Virus record (IMG/VR): IMGVR_UViG_3300020477_000795
Span: 1 to 20,629 of that record
Direction: 5' to 3' (one strand)
Length of the DNA stretch: 20,629 nt
Source of the DNA: a virus
Each line of letters opens with the position of its first letter. Position 1 is the first letter of the stretch. This document shows positions 1 through 6,798 of this stretch, in pieces. Position numbers and translations under genes: made by a program. Below the pieces are notes generated by a model. That model was not told where the DNA came from. It worked only from the letters and a program-made list of their open reading frames with translations, and did not search any database.

Positions 1-647
1 GTGGGTTACATATCAATGCGAACTACGGTCGCAATATAAGCAGTATTACTAATTATACATTTATTGAAATGAGAGGTGATATTAATCAAAAAATATTAAA
101 TACCACACCTGTACATCAATATGATATAAAAAACAAAAGATTTTCCATCAACATGACAGACACTAATGTTAATAATACTATTAATCATATTAGAAGTAAT
201 GTTATTAATAACATGGTTGTAGATTCGAAGGTAAAAAAAGTTCCGATCAGCTCTAATATTGACGGTGACAGAGTTAAAAATTTTAGTTTAGATCATATCT
301 TTACTTCTTCGGTCGATAATTCTGCAGTATTGTCCTCCTCCCGAAATAAAGCAATTAAAAATTTTATTATGCAAAGCAATGCTATTGAATTTACAGTACC
401 GGGGCATACAACTAGGCAGGCATGCCGATTTATATCTGTATCTCATAACCAATCATTCATACATGATGCAGCTAGCTATAATGACAAGGTAGATGGTCAG
501 TATTTAGTTATTAGCGTTATACATAGATTTAGTGGCATGACTAACCAGTATGATAATAAGATAATAGGTGTTAAACCGTACAATTATACTCAAATATTTG
601 CTACAGATGAGCAAGCGATAAATGTATTTGAAAAATCAGATGAGTAA
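1..647 (+). CDS. Baseplate hub protein, C-terminal part (gpD/gp27-like)
   Basis: The reading frame is open from base 3 with no stop before the window edge, so this is the last 214 codons of a longer gene. The ATG at 69 is internal and should not be taken as the start. The last third carries the hallmarks of the phage late-control gpD / T4 gp27 hub fold: a VPGHTTRQA segment followed by DGQYLVISVIHRFSG and a terminal YDNKII strand. These correspond to the 'PGH..r.G' and 'G.YlI..v.H.f' pattern of tail hub β-barrels. Such proteins form the central trimer between the baseplate and the tail tube or spike. Gp25- and gp6-like wedge genes downstream fit this. The upstream part in the window (about residues 20-120) is polar and Asn-rich with no recognised motif. 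The gene overlaps the next one by 8 bases. The hub assignment rests on motif resemblance only. Confidence 0.65.
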   Translation, partial: GLHINANYGRNISSITNYTFIEMRGDINQKILNTTPVHQYDIKNKRFSINMTDTNVNNTINHIRSNVINNMVVDSKVKKVPISSNIDGDRVKNFSLDHIFTSSVDNSAVLSSSRNKAIKNFIMQSNAIEFTVPGHTTRQACRFISVSHNQSFIHDAASYNDKVDGQYLVISVIHRFSGMTNQYDNKIIGVKPYNYTQIFATDEQAINVFEKSDE

Positions 648-1749
648 GTATAAAGTAACACACATACCAAGTCTAGTTGATAACCCTATTATAAATAGTA
701 CCGGGTTTCTAGATGCATTAAACAATTATAGATGGACTATTGATGGGTTTTTAGACTTGTATTCAATCGCCTCTATACATAAAACAAACAAACAGTTACA
801 TGATCCAGTAACTCATCAAGTAGATTTCTTTAAAACATTAAATTCCGGTGATCTACCTATAAAAGAGAACAGAAAAGGTGTGACAAATGACAATGTATTG
901 AATAGTTTGGACATCCGTACGGATGATTTCTATACTAAATTTCAAGAAATTGCTGCAGATCTTCCGGAGAATTTTGGTTTAGATGATATATGGGAGACTG
1001 ATACTGAATTTCTTGTATATTGGATTGAAAAATACCGTACTTCACATGATTTAGTAAAAGAGCTGTTGCATAATGCAGATGTTCTTCCTAAGGAAACTGA
1101 AGACGGTGTATATAATACCGAAAATGTATACTTTAATGACTTTAGTGAGAGCATGTTCTCGTTAAAAACTACTACTTTATATGACCCTCCTCGTGAGGCT
1201 ATACCTACATGGGACATAAAGAGTACGTTTTTTAAGGAAATGGGAGGAAAGCATACAGTTCCTAATCAATACACTGGTACTTCTGTGTATAATGTACATA
1301 ATGATACGCGAGAGTTAGCATTTATTATGAGCAGAAAGACGTCCGCAGTGTTCAGAAATAATATGAAGAATGTTTTAGAGTGTGTTTCATCAGATTCTCG
1401 TATAGAAGACGAAGAAACTGGTCAATTATTACTAAAAAAGGTACTAATTACCGACTCAAAACAGGCACACGGGTGTAATTTAGTACATGATGGCTATCAT
1501 ATTGGTCGCGCGAAGCAAAATGCTGAACCGATTTCACGAATTGTCCACGAAACTCTGTCAAATATGGCTTATGTTCTTAGTTATATGGACAAAAATTTAA
1601 GAAATAACCAGAAAACCTGGGGTAAAATTAACGTTCAGTCAAGTATTGAAGATGTTATTGTAAGTGTTGACTTACTACATGACCGATTAGAGTATAGTAA
1701 GAAAGAAGAACCGGTTAGTATAAAGACAAATCAGTCTGTTTTAGGTTGA
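640..1749 (+). CDS. Unrecognised protein, probable virion/tail component
   Basis: Taking the ATG at 640 gives 369 residues. An in-frame ATG at 622 lies further inside the hub gene. The 640 start is preferred because it forms an ATGAGTAA overlap with the hub stop, a pattern repeated at 4998 and 10949, which suggests translational coupling. No family is recognised. The protein is soluble, with no signal peptide or membrane segment. It is acidic in the first half and then contains a probable β-rich segment (about residues 180-290). A helical C-terminal third holds an H-G-C and H-D-G-Y-H-I-G cluster near residues 280-290. Position directly after the hub gene suggests a structural or assembly role, which is inference. 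The last 19 bases overlap the convergent gene on the minus strand. Confidence 0.8.
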   Translation: MSKYKVTHIPSLVDNPIINSTGFLDALNNYRWTIDGFLDLYSIASIHKTNKQLHDPVTHQVDFFKTLNSGDLPIKENRKGVTNDNVLNSLDIRTDDFYTKFQEIAADLPENFGLDDIWETDTEFLVYWIEKYRTSHDLVKELLHNADVLPKETEDGVYNTENVYFNDFSESMFSLKTTTLYDPPREAIPTWDIKSTFFKEMGGKHTVPNQYTGTSVYNVHNDTRELAFIMSRKTSAVFRNNMKNVLECVSSDSRIEDEETGQLLLKKVLITDSKQAHGCNLVHDGYHIGRAKQNAEPISRIVHETLSNMAYVLSYMDKNLRNNQKTWGKINVQSSIEDVIVSVDLLHDRLEYSKKEEPVSIKTNQSVLG

Positions 1750-2216
1750 TTTTCTTCTTTTTCCCCATCTTCTAGTTCAATTACATCAGAATTTTGGATT
1801 AAATGAGACAAAACCTCTTGTCTGGTCAGAGCTATCTTATTATTTTGTTCATTATCCTGTAATTCTCTTTTAGACTCAATGTCCATCTGCTTAAGCTTGG
1901 TAGATGTTGTCCCTCTTTTGTCTTGAACAAGGATTTTGCTTAGAGTATCTATACTCGATGTGGTGGCACGTAGTAGTTCCGCTAATGATCCTACATCATC
2001 TGCTTCAGGAGCGGATTCTACGTAAGATTTTACGGTGTCTATCATGTCCATGCTTTGATTAATAAGCTGTCCGGTCCTATTGAGAATAAATTTTTCCAAA
2101 TCTTCCGGTTTAAGCTCAAACTCCTCATGTTTTTGAGCTTTCTTTACATTATTATTGTTTTCTTTAAGCTGTTCAATAAGATCATTGACATCTTCTGTTA
2201 AATCATCGTCAGGCAT
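1731..2216 (-). CDS. Small acidic helical protein, possibly gp16-like terminase small subunit
   Basis: The protein has 161 residues with an acidic N-terminus (MPDDDLTED) and a Lys/Asn-rich stretch. The central region (about 36-105) is predicted helical and spans LNRTGQLINQSMDMI through LAELLRATTSSIDTLSKILVQDKR. A charged Gln/Glu-rich C-terminus follows. The central pattern of two helices, with an 'a few residues, then L.ELL.a...sID.L.KIL..qK' layout, resembles the gp16 small terminase family of T4-like phages. Those recognise DNA and stimulate the large terminase ATPase during packaging. The resemblance is structural and from memory, and no diagnostic residue proves it, so a generic coiled-coil or assembly protein remains possible. 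It is transcribed opposite to both neighbours, from its own promoter-like box, and converges on the upstream gene. Confidence 0.8.
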   Translation of the reverse strand: MPDDDLTEDVNDLIEQLKENNNNVKKAQKHEEFELKPEDLEKFILNRTGQLINQSMDMIDTVKSYVESAPEADDVGSLAELLRATTSSIDTLSKILVQDKRGTTSTKLKQMDIESKRELQDNEQNNKIALTRQEVLSHLIQNSDVIELEDGEKEENQPKTD

Positions 2217-2221
2217 AAAAA

Positions 2222-2229
2222 TACTTATT
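2222..2229 (-). promoter_or_regulatory. Late-promoter-like box AATAAGTA, 5 nt before the start at 2216
   Basis: Read on the minus strand, the bases before the ATG are AATAAGTA then TTTTT. The box matches T4-type late promoters (NATAAATA) except for G at position six. The same octamer class sits exactly 5 bases before the ATGs at 4526 and 14645. No Shine-Dalgarno sequence is visible. Promoter function is inferred from recurrence and family knowledge. Confidence 0.5.
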
Positions 2230-2261
2230 ACTAATAGTTGAATATTAAAGATCTGATAGTA

Positions 2262-2278
2262 TAATCATATTATGATTA
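2262..2278. promoter_or_regulatory. Operator-like dyad over the start codon and -10 region
   Basis: TAATCATA, one central T, then TATGATTA form a perfect 8-bp inverted repeat. It spans the 3' part of a TATAAT hexamer (2260-2265) and the ATG of the small ORF at 2272. A TTGAAT (2238-2243) lies 16 bases before TATAAT, so the pair could be a host-type promoter. Its transcript would start at about the ATG. A protein bound to the dyad would block both -10 and start. Inverted repeats this size do occur by chance in AT-rich DNA, so the location is the main argument. Confidence 0.35.
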
Positions 2279-2433
2279 CAGTAAATATCACCGGTCATGG
2301 TAATTTTGTTATACATTCAGAGAAACTAGACGAGTTATTACTATGGCTACGTAATAATTCAATGTCAGTAGAGTCAAATACTAGACCCTTACGTGACGGC
2401 CAAACATTATTAAACGAAAAAAATGAATGTTAG
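2272..2433 (+). CDS. Small 53-aa hypothetical protein upstream of dUTPase
   Basis: This open frame begins at the ATG at 2272 and ends at the TAG at 2431. It encodes 53 residues starting MITVNITGHG. A short β-hairpin-like start is followed by an amphipathic helix (EKLDELLLWLRNNS, about residues 17-30) and a polar tail. It fills most of what would otherwise be a 206-base gap between the divergent minus-strand gene and the dUTPase. Its end overlaps the dUTPase start by 11 bases, a coupling arrangement typical of phage operons. Codon use resembles the neighbours. No family is recognised. The alternative is a leader region that is not translated; the continuous frame and the overlap favour a gene. 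Confidence 0.6.
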   Translation: MITVNITGHGNFVIHSEKLDELLLWLRNNSMSVESNTRPLRDGQTLLNEKNEC

Positions 2434-2998
2434 TATTAAAGTAAAGAAGACTCATCCGGATGCTGTCCTTCCGGTGGCTAATAATAAAGATTTAGGTACA
2501 GGTGATACAGGATATGACCTTACCGCGATAGAACCACAGCACATTCAAGCCGGAAAGTCTAAAGTTGTATCAGTTGGCCTGACATTAGCCTATATTACAC
2601 CTGGATACTGGTTTAGAATTGAACCTCGTAGCGGTCTAGGATTTAAAAACAGTGTTCAGCCGCATTTAGGAGTGATTGACAATGGGTATAGAGGTGATTT
2701 AGGAGTTAAATTGTATAATTTCCATGAGAAGACAAGTATTTCAGTGAAAAAAGGGGATAAAATCGCGCAGCTTGTAGTTTACCCACTAATTCAGCCCGTC
2801 TTTGAGTTTGCAGATGAAGTCTCCGAGTCAGCCCGGGGAAATAAAGGGTTCGGGTCATCAGATGAACCGGTTTCGGCAGGTAGTAATGATGACGTCCATT
2901 GGGAATATTCCTCTTATACTGGTATTGTCACTGATATTAATGAAACTGTCGCGGTTCCTAAGTTAGATCAGGGTGACCCTTTATATAAAGAAGTGTAA
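2423..2998 (+). CDS. dut: dUTP pyrophosphatase (trimeric dUTPase) with C-terminal extension
   Basis: The enzyme hydrolyses dUTP to dUMP and pyrophosphate, keeping uracil out of DNA and feeding dTMP synthesis. All five motifs of the homotrimeric family are present in order. Motif 1 is GDTGYDLTA (27-35) and motif 2 is PRSGLGFK (68-75). Motif 3 is GVIDNGYRGDLGVKLYN (83-99), with the catalytic Asp at 86. Motif 4 is GDKIAQLVVYP (111-121) and motif 5 is RGNKGFGSSD (138-147), the P-loop-like lid. Most family members end shortly after motif 5. This one continues for about 44 acidic, aromatic-containing residues (148-191) with no recognised motif. The start at 2423 overlaps the preceding small ORF, and the stop shares one base with the clamp-loader ATG (TAATG), so the three genes are probably co-translated. 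Confidence 0.95.
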   Translation: MNVSIKVKKTHPDAVLPVANNKDLGTGDTGYDLTAIEPQHIQAGKSKVVSVGLTLAYITPGYWFRIEPRSGLGFKNSVQPHLGVIDNGYRGDLGVKLYNFHEKTSISVKKGDKIAQLVVYPLIQPVFEFADEVSESARGNKGFGSSDEPVSAGSNDDVHWEYSSYTGIVTDINETVAVPKLDQGDPLYKEV

Positions 2999-3915
2999 TG
3001 TTTGATGATTTATGGGTAGAAAAGTACAGACCTTCAAAATTAGAAGATATTGTACTAAACGACACTAATCGTGAACTTATAGCGAAGTTTTCTGATAAAG
3101 ATAGTATACCAAACCTATTATTTGCCGGCAAGCCGGGCATAGGCAAGACGTCTTTAGCTAAGATAATAGTAAAAGACGTATTAAAGTGTCAGTATCTATA
3201 TATTAATGCTAGTGACGAAAATGGTATTGATACAGTCCGCACTAAGATTACTAACTTTAGTAAGGTTCGAAGTGTAGACGGTAATATAAAGATCATAATC
3301 CTCGATGAAGTTGATGGTCTTACTCTAGATGCCCAACGTGCTCTAAGAAATACCATGGAGGAATATAGTCAGTTTGTAAGATTTATACTAACAGCGAACT
3401 TTCATCACAAAGTAATACCAGCTCTGCAGAGCCGGTGTCAGAATTTTGACTTGACACCAGATTTAGACGGGTTTTATAGTCGTTGTGAACACATTTTACG
3501 CTGTGAAAGCGTTGAATTTGAACAGGGTGATTATATCCGTCAGTTATTGAAAGGATATTATCCTGATCTGCGACGAGCTATTAACGAACTTCAAAAGATA
3601 ACTGTTGAAAATAGATTAGTAGAGGATAAACAGCAGGGCAATGAAGACTTTATTAATAAAATTTTGGCATTAATACAAGCAGGTAAGGTATTAGAGCTTA
3701 GAAAGTATATAATTAAAAAAGAATCCGACTTTTCCGGTGATTATCAATTTCTATTAAGAGATTTATTTAACTGCATTGATACATCTAATGTACAATATGA
3801 TAAAAAGCGTGATTCTCTTTTATGTGTAAGCGAACACCTATATCGGTCCGCATTTGTAATTGATCAAGAGATTAATTTTTACTCTTGTCTGGTGAATCTA
3901 AGCAAGTTGGCTTAG
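2998..3915 (+). CDS. 44: Sliding-clamp loader ATPase subunit (T4 gp44 / RFC small-subunit-like)
   Basis: This is a AAA+ ATPase of 305 residues, close to the size of T4 gp44 (319). The RFC-box N-terminus WVEKYRP (6-12) is followed by Walker A GKPGIGKTS (44-52), Walker B IIILDEVD (99-106), sensor 1 LTAN (131-134), the SRC motif with its arginine finger (145-147) and a sensor-2-like DLRRAIN (190-196). The C-terminal third is the helical collar domain. In T4 four gp44 subunits and one gp62 load the gp45 clamp for DNA synthesis and for activating late transcription. Neither partner lies in this window. The ATG overlaps the dUTPase stop by one base. The last 22 bases contribute to a hairpin shared with the convergent gene. 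Confidence 0.94.
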   Translation: MFDDLWVEKYRPSKLEDIVLNDTNRELIAKFSDKDSIPNLLFAGKPGIGKTSLAKIIVKDVLKCQYLYINASDENGIDTVRTKITNFSKVRSVDGNIKIIILDEVDGLTLDAQRALRNTMEEYSQFVRFILTANFHHKVIPALQSRCQNFDLTPDLDGFYSRCEHILRCESVEFEQGDYIRQLLKGYYPDLRRAINELQKITVENRLVEDKQQGNEDFINKILALIQAGKVLELRKYIIKKESDFSGDYQFLLRDLFNCIDTSNVQYDKKRDSLLCVSEHLYRSAFVIDQEINFYSCLVNLSKLA

Positions 3916-3919
3916 ATTC
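3894..3919. terminator. Bidirectional terminator-like hairpin over two convergent stop codons
   Basis: GAATCTAAGC (3894-3903), a 6-base loop and GCTTAGATTC (3910-3919) form a perfect 10-bp stem. The stop codons of the clamp-loader gene (TAG, 3913-3915) and the opposing gene (TAA complement, 3912-3914) both lie in the right arm. There is no strong T-run on either side, so intrinsic termination may be weak. It could instead protect 3' ends of the two converging messages. Confidence 0.6.
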
Positions 3920-4472
3920 CTTGCATATATACTTTAGTATTGAAATTATCCGTTGGAGCTAGTGTGTGATCTTGATCTACATTAGTATTTTTTAAGCTCT
4001 TATCACCTTCTTTCACTCCTGTTTGTTTATAAGGTGACATATGTGATTCTTCTTCCTCTTTGAGCTCTTCTGGCTTACCAGTTATATCGTTTTTCCTTCT
4101 CTGACTGTCAGGAATCGGTGGTAAGTTAGTACCGAATTCAATATACTCAAGCATATCTGCTGGCACAGTAACAAAATCTGTAAACATCCCGGGGGCCTTT
4201 TCGCGAACAATATCGCAATAATAAGCATCGACTTGCTCGTCTTGCTGTACACTACCAGAAACAGCCGGTCTTAAAGCTTTAACAGAGCTAATACGAATAT
4301 TCTCATCTGTCTCACTAAATTCTTTTAACTTCTGCAAAAGATTGTCTTGCTGATTTTTAGCCCAAGGAGAAGTAAGAGCATCGCTTTTAAGTTTTACTAA
4401 ATCACCGGTTAGGAATCCACCGCCTTGAAATCTGGTGAATACTCCTTCTAATAATGTATCAAATTTGTTCAT
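3912..4472 (-). CDS. 186-aa protein of unknown function next to gp25
   Basis: The N-terminal two-thirds (about 1-130) looks like a compact domain. It contains FQGGGFLTGDLVKLKSDAL (15-33), IRISSVKALRP (59-69), a DIVREKAPGMF segment (87-97), and a terminal GTNLPPIPDSQRRKND (114-129) after the VTVP stretch. The 'GGGFL.GD.VK' start suggests a small β-barrel. The last 55 residues are charged and low in complexity (Glu/Lys/Asn), probably disordered. I recall similar small proteins near baseplate genes of marine T4-like phages, but no function is known to me. It is a lone minus-strand gene. It converges on the clamp loader with a 4-base overlap and diverges from gp25 across 53 bases that hold promoter-like boxes for both directions. 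Confidence 0.85.
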   Translation of the reverse strand: MNKFDTLLEGVFTRFQGGGFLTGDLVKLKSDALTSPWAKNQQDNLLQKLKEFSETDENIRISSVKALRPAVSGSVQQDEQVDAYYCDIVREKAPGMFTDFVTVPADMLEYIEFGTNLPPIPDSQRRKNDITGKPEELKEEEESHMSPYKQTGVKEGDKSLKNTNVDQDHTLAPTDNFNTKVYMQGI

Positions 4473-4478
4473 TTTAAT

Positions 4479-4486
4479 TATTTATA
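4479..4486 (-). promoter_or_regulatory. TATAAATA late-promoter box, 6 nt before the start at 4472
   Basis: On the minus strand the sequence before the start reads TATAAATA, then ATTAAA, then ATG. It is an exact match to the T4 late-promoter consensus. TATAAATA also turns up inside genes here (for example 690-697 and 18467-18474), so the match alone is weak. Its place in a 53-base divergent gap, opposite another box, adds weight. No ribosome binding site is visible between box and start. Confidence 0.5.
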
Positions 4487-4512
4487 GAATAAAACCTACA
4501 TTTAATACTTTC

Positions 4513-4520
4513 AATAAGTA
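4513..4520 (+). promoter_or_regulatory. AATAAGTA box, 5 nt before the gp25-like start
   Basis: AATAAGTA followed by ATAAT and the ATG at 4526 has the same spacing as the boxes before 2216 and 14645. It would drive the whole wedge operon from gp25 onward. The transcript start expected for a T4-type late promoter falls at or very near the ATG. No Shine-Dalgarno sequence is seen. Confidence 0.5.
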
Positions 4521-4525
4521 ATAAT

Positions 4526-5005
4526 ATGTCAAGCATTAACTTATCTTCATTATCCTCCAGAAGAATTAGCAAATATACATATAAAGATGTAGATCTAGAT
4601 ATAAAAACAGAAACAAATGTTCTGCCGCGTGGTTTATATCGAGAAGAAAACATTACTGATATTAAAGCCAGCCTAGACGAAGCTGCTATTAAAAATTCTT
4701 TAAGTAATATCTTTAATACTGCTCCTGGACAGAAGCTCTTAGCCCCAAACTTTGGTTTAGATTTAAAATATTACTTGTTCGATCCGCTTTCAGAGGATAT
4801 AGGGCAAAATATAGGAGAGACAATTATACAAGGGTTAAAACAGTGGGAACCTCGCGTAATAGTCAATAGAGTTCATGTATTTACCGATTATGATCAAAAT
4901 CAATATGTTATAACCTTACATATCGCAATTCCGACATTAAATATTTCTGAAGCACAGTATACAGGAGCTTTAAATAACGAAGGATTCACTTTTAATAATG
5001 AGTAG
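4526..5005 (+). CDS. 25: Baseplate wedge protein, gp25 / GPW family
   Basis: The 159-residue protein is slightly longer than T4 gp25 (132). The GPW/gp25 core is clear. A helix at DEAAIKNSLSNIFNT (51-65) leads into PGQKLLAPNFG, then LDLKYYLFDPLSE (78-90). A second helix ending at KQWEPRV (105-111) holds the conserved EPR core motif. Terminal β-strands follow (112-140). In T4 gp25 joins gp6 and gp53 in the wedge core and nucleates sheath polymerisation. About 45 N-terminal residues before the core, rich in Ser and Arg, are an extension. The start at 4526 follows the box described above. The end overlaps the gp6-like start by 8 bases (ATGAGTAG). Confidence 0.93.
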   Translation: MSSINLSSLSSRRISKYTYKDVDLDIKTETNVLPRGLYREENITDIKASLDEAAIKNSLSNIFNTAPGQKLLAPNFGLDLKYYLFDPLSEDIGQNIGETIIQGLKQWEPRVIVNRVHVFTDYDQNQYVITLHIAIPTLNISEAQYTGALNNEGFTFNNE

Positions 5006-6797
5006 TACATTTACAGACTTTAATTTAGATAGTAACTCGTATGTTGCTTTTGATGCGACAAGTTTACGCGACTTAATATTACAAAGACTTAAAGACCAAG
5101 GTGTATTCACTGACCAGGTATTTGAAGGAAGCAATCTATCATCGATGATAGATATTATTGCTTATTCTTATCACGTACTATTATATTATCTAAACAAAAC
5201 ATCTAGTGAATCAATGTTTTCTGATGCGGTTATATATGAAAATATGAATCGGATTGTTAAATTGTTAAATTATAAACCTATAGGTTACAGAACATCTATA
5301 GTCACATTTCAGAGTACCGCCAATAATGACTTACCGGTTGGTTCGTATACCATTCCACGGTATTCCTTTGTAGACGTTGACGGTATTTTTTATACCTTAA
5401 AAGAAGATATAGCATTTAGCAAGTATAATACAGGTTCTGTGCAGCTCACCACTGATGATAGTAAGTATTTGCTCTATCAAGGCAAATATCAAGAGTATCC
5501 GTCATATACTGCAGTAGGTAATGACTTTGAAACAGTAACACTTGCTTTAGATAAAGGTATATTAGTAGACCATCAAAGCATTGACGTGTATGTATACTCT
5601 TCAACTACTGGGAAATATTCTCAATGGAAAGAGACACAGTCGTTGTATTTACAATCCCCGGCGGATCAAAGCTATGAAATTCGTTTAAATGAAAATTACC
5701 GATATGAAATTAGATTCGGGAACGATATAAGCGGTGCGCGACTCAATCCCGGTGATGTAGTATGTATATATTATATTAAAAGTGACGGAGGTTCGGGTAT
5801 TATAGGTAGTAACCGATTAAAAGATAAAAAATTCACATTATATACAACAAATAAATTTGTCAATATAAAAAATGATATAAAAGATGAAATGACAAGCTAC
5901 CTAACGCTTAGTAATATATCAACTATTGAGTTAGACAACGATACGACATCAACCGATCCTCAGACATACGAAACAGTCGGCGAAATCCGGAGTAATGCCC
6001 CGGCATATTTTTCACATCAGAATAGATTGATAACATCATCGGACTTTACACAATATGTTAAAACATCATTTAGCCATATTGTAAATGATGCTATAGCTGT
6101 TGACAATACGACATATATTAGCCAGCATATTAAGTATCTAGTTAAAGATTTATCATTAGACAGACCGCTGTTAGAGTCCAGACTTTTATCAAATCAAGTA
6201 TCTTTCGCGAACTCAACCACTTTTAATAATGTTTATATATATGTAGTACCTAGAGTCCTCGCGAAATCATCGATAAATAAGCAGTCCAATTTTCTGAGTA
6301 TCGCTCAAAAAGAATTAATAAAGAATAGCTTCGAAGATATTAAAGGTATAGGGTTAGAGCCAGTATTTATCGATCCTGTTTATATGGCTGTAGATTTCTG
6401 CGCTACGTCCGGACCTGATAACCTAACACCGGATATGGCATCAACAACTAGGTTACATATTATTAAATCAATTAATACTCCTCGTGATAAAGAACAATTA
6501 AAACATGAGGTCAGTAATGTAATTTTACAATACTTTAAGCACACTAATATGACTTTAGGACAGACGGTAAATGTTGTTCAATTATATAATGATATAGTGA
6601 GCATCCCGGGAGTGCAGAATATAAAAACTGTCAGAGGTGACATAGAAGTAACAGGTGTTAGTATATTGGTATGGAACCCGGTTTATAATAACGACATTGC
6701 AGTCTATAATCAGAATATAACACTACCATATTTTAAATATCCATATTTATATGATTCTGAAAATATAGTATCTAGAATAGATGTAATTGATCAGTGA
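4998..6797 (+). CDS. 6: Baseplate wedge protein, gp6 / baseplate J-like
   Basis: The protein has 599 residues against 660 in T4 gp6. The N-terminal helical region (about 20-95) contains LRDLILQRLKDQGVFTD and a long helix through IIAYSYHVLLYYLNK, followed by MNRIVKLLNYKPIGYRTS, all typical of gp6. Around residues 234-262 is the J-like FGNDISGARLNPGDVVCIYYI segment. Near residue 330 comes SNAPAYFSHQNRLITSSDF, the conserved 'AP....qNR.vt..Df' motif. The C-terminus (about 440-590) is an alternating β/α domain. Gp6 dimers form the iris-like ring that links six wedges around the hub. It is translationally coupled to gp25 by the 8-base overlap and is followed one base after its stop by the next ATG. 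Confidence 0.9.
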   Translation: MSSTFTDFNLDSNSYVAFDATSLRDLILQRLKDQGVFTDQVFEGSNLSSMIDIIAYSYHVLLYYLNKTSSESMFSDAVIYENMNRIVKLLNYKPIGYRTSIVTFQSTANNDLPVGSYTIPRYSFVDVDGIFYTLKEDIAFSKYNTGSVQLTTDDSKYLLYQGKYQEYPSYTAVGNDFETVTLALDKGILVDHQSIDVYVYSSTTGKYSQWKETQSLYLQSPADQSYEIRLNENYRYEIRFGNDISGARLNPGDVVCIYYIKSDGGSGIIGSNRLKDKKFTLYTTNKFVNIKNDIKDEMTSYLTLSNISTIELDNDTTSTDPQTYETVGEIRSNAPAYFSHQNRLITSSDFTQYVKTSFSHIVNDAIAVDNTTYISQHIKYLVKDLSLDRPLLESRLLSNQVSFANSTTFNNVYIYVVPRVLAKSSINKQSNFLSIAQKELIKNSFEDIKGIGLEPVFIDPVYMAVDFCATSGPDNLTPDMASTTRLHIIKSINTPRDKEQLKHEVSNVILQYFKHTNMTLGQTVNVVQLYNDIVSIPGVQNIKTVRGDIEVTGVSILVWNPVYNNDIAVYNQNITLPYFKYPYLYDSENIVSRIDVIDQ

Positions 6798-6798
6798 A

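Noticed and set aside
69-647. ATG at 69 as the start of the first gene
   Set aside because: The frame is open to the window edge with coding-like sequence upstream, so the ATG is internal to a longer hub gene.
690-697. Exact TATAAATA inside the 369-aa gene
   Set aside because: No start codon follows at the right distance. The same octamer occurs by chance inside other genes such as 18467-18474.
1702-1760. Possible terminator between the convergent genes at 1731-1749 (AAAGAAGAA with TTCTTCTTT, plus inner AAATCA with TGATTT)
   Set aside because: The outer 9-bp match is a simple purine/pyrimidine tract with a 41-base loop and a large bulge, so a functional hairpin cannot be supported.
6787-6798. 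TTG start for the giant wedge protein
   Set aside because: The ATG at 6799, one base after the preceding stop, is the simpler start and fits the close packing of the operon.
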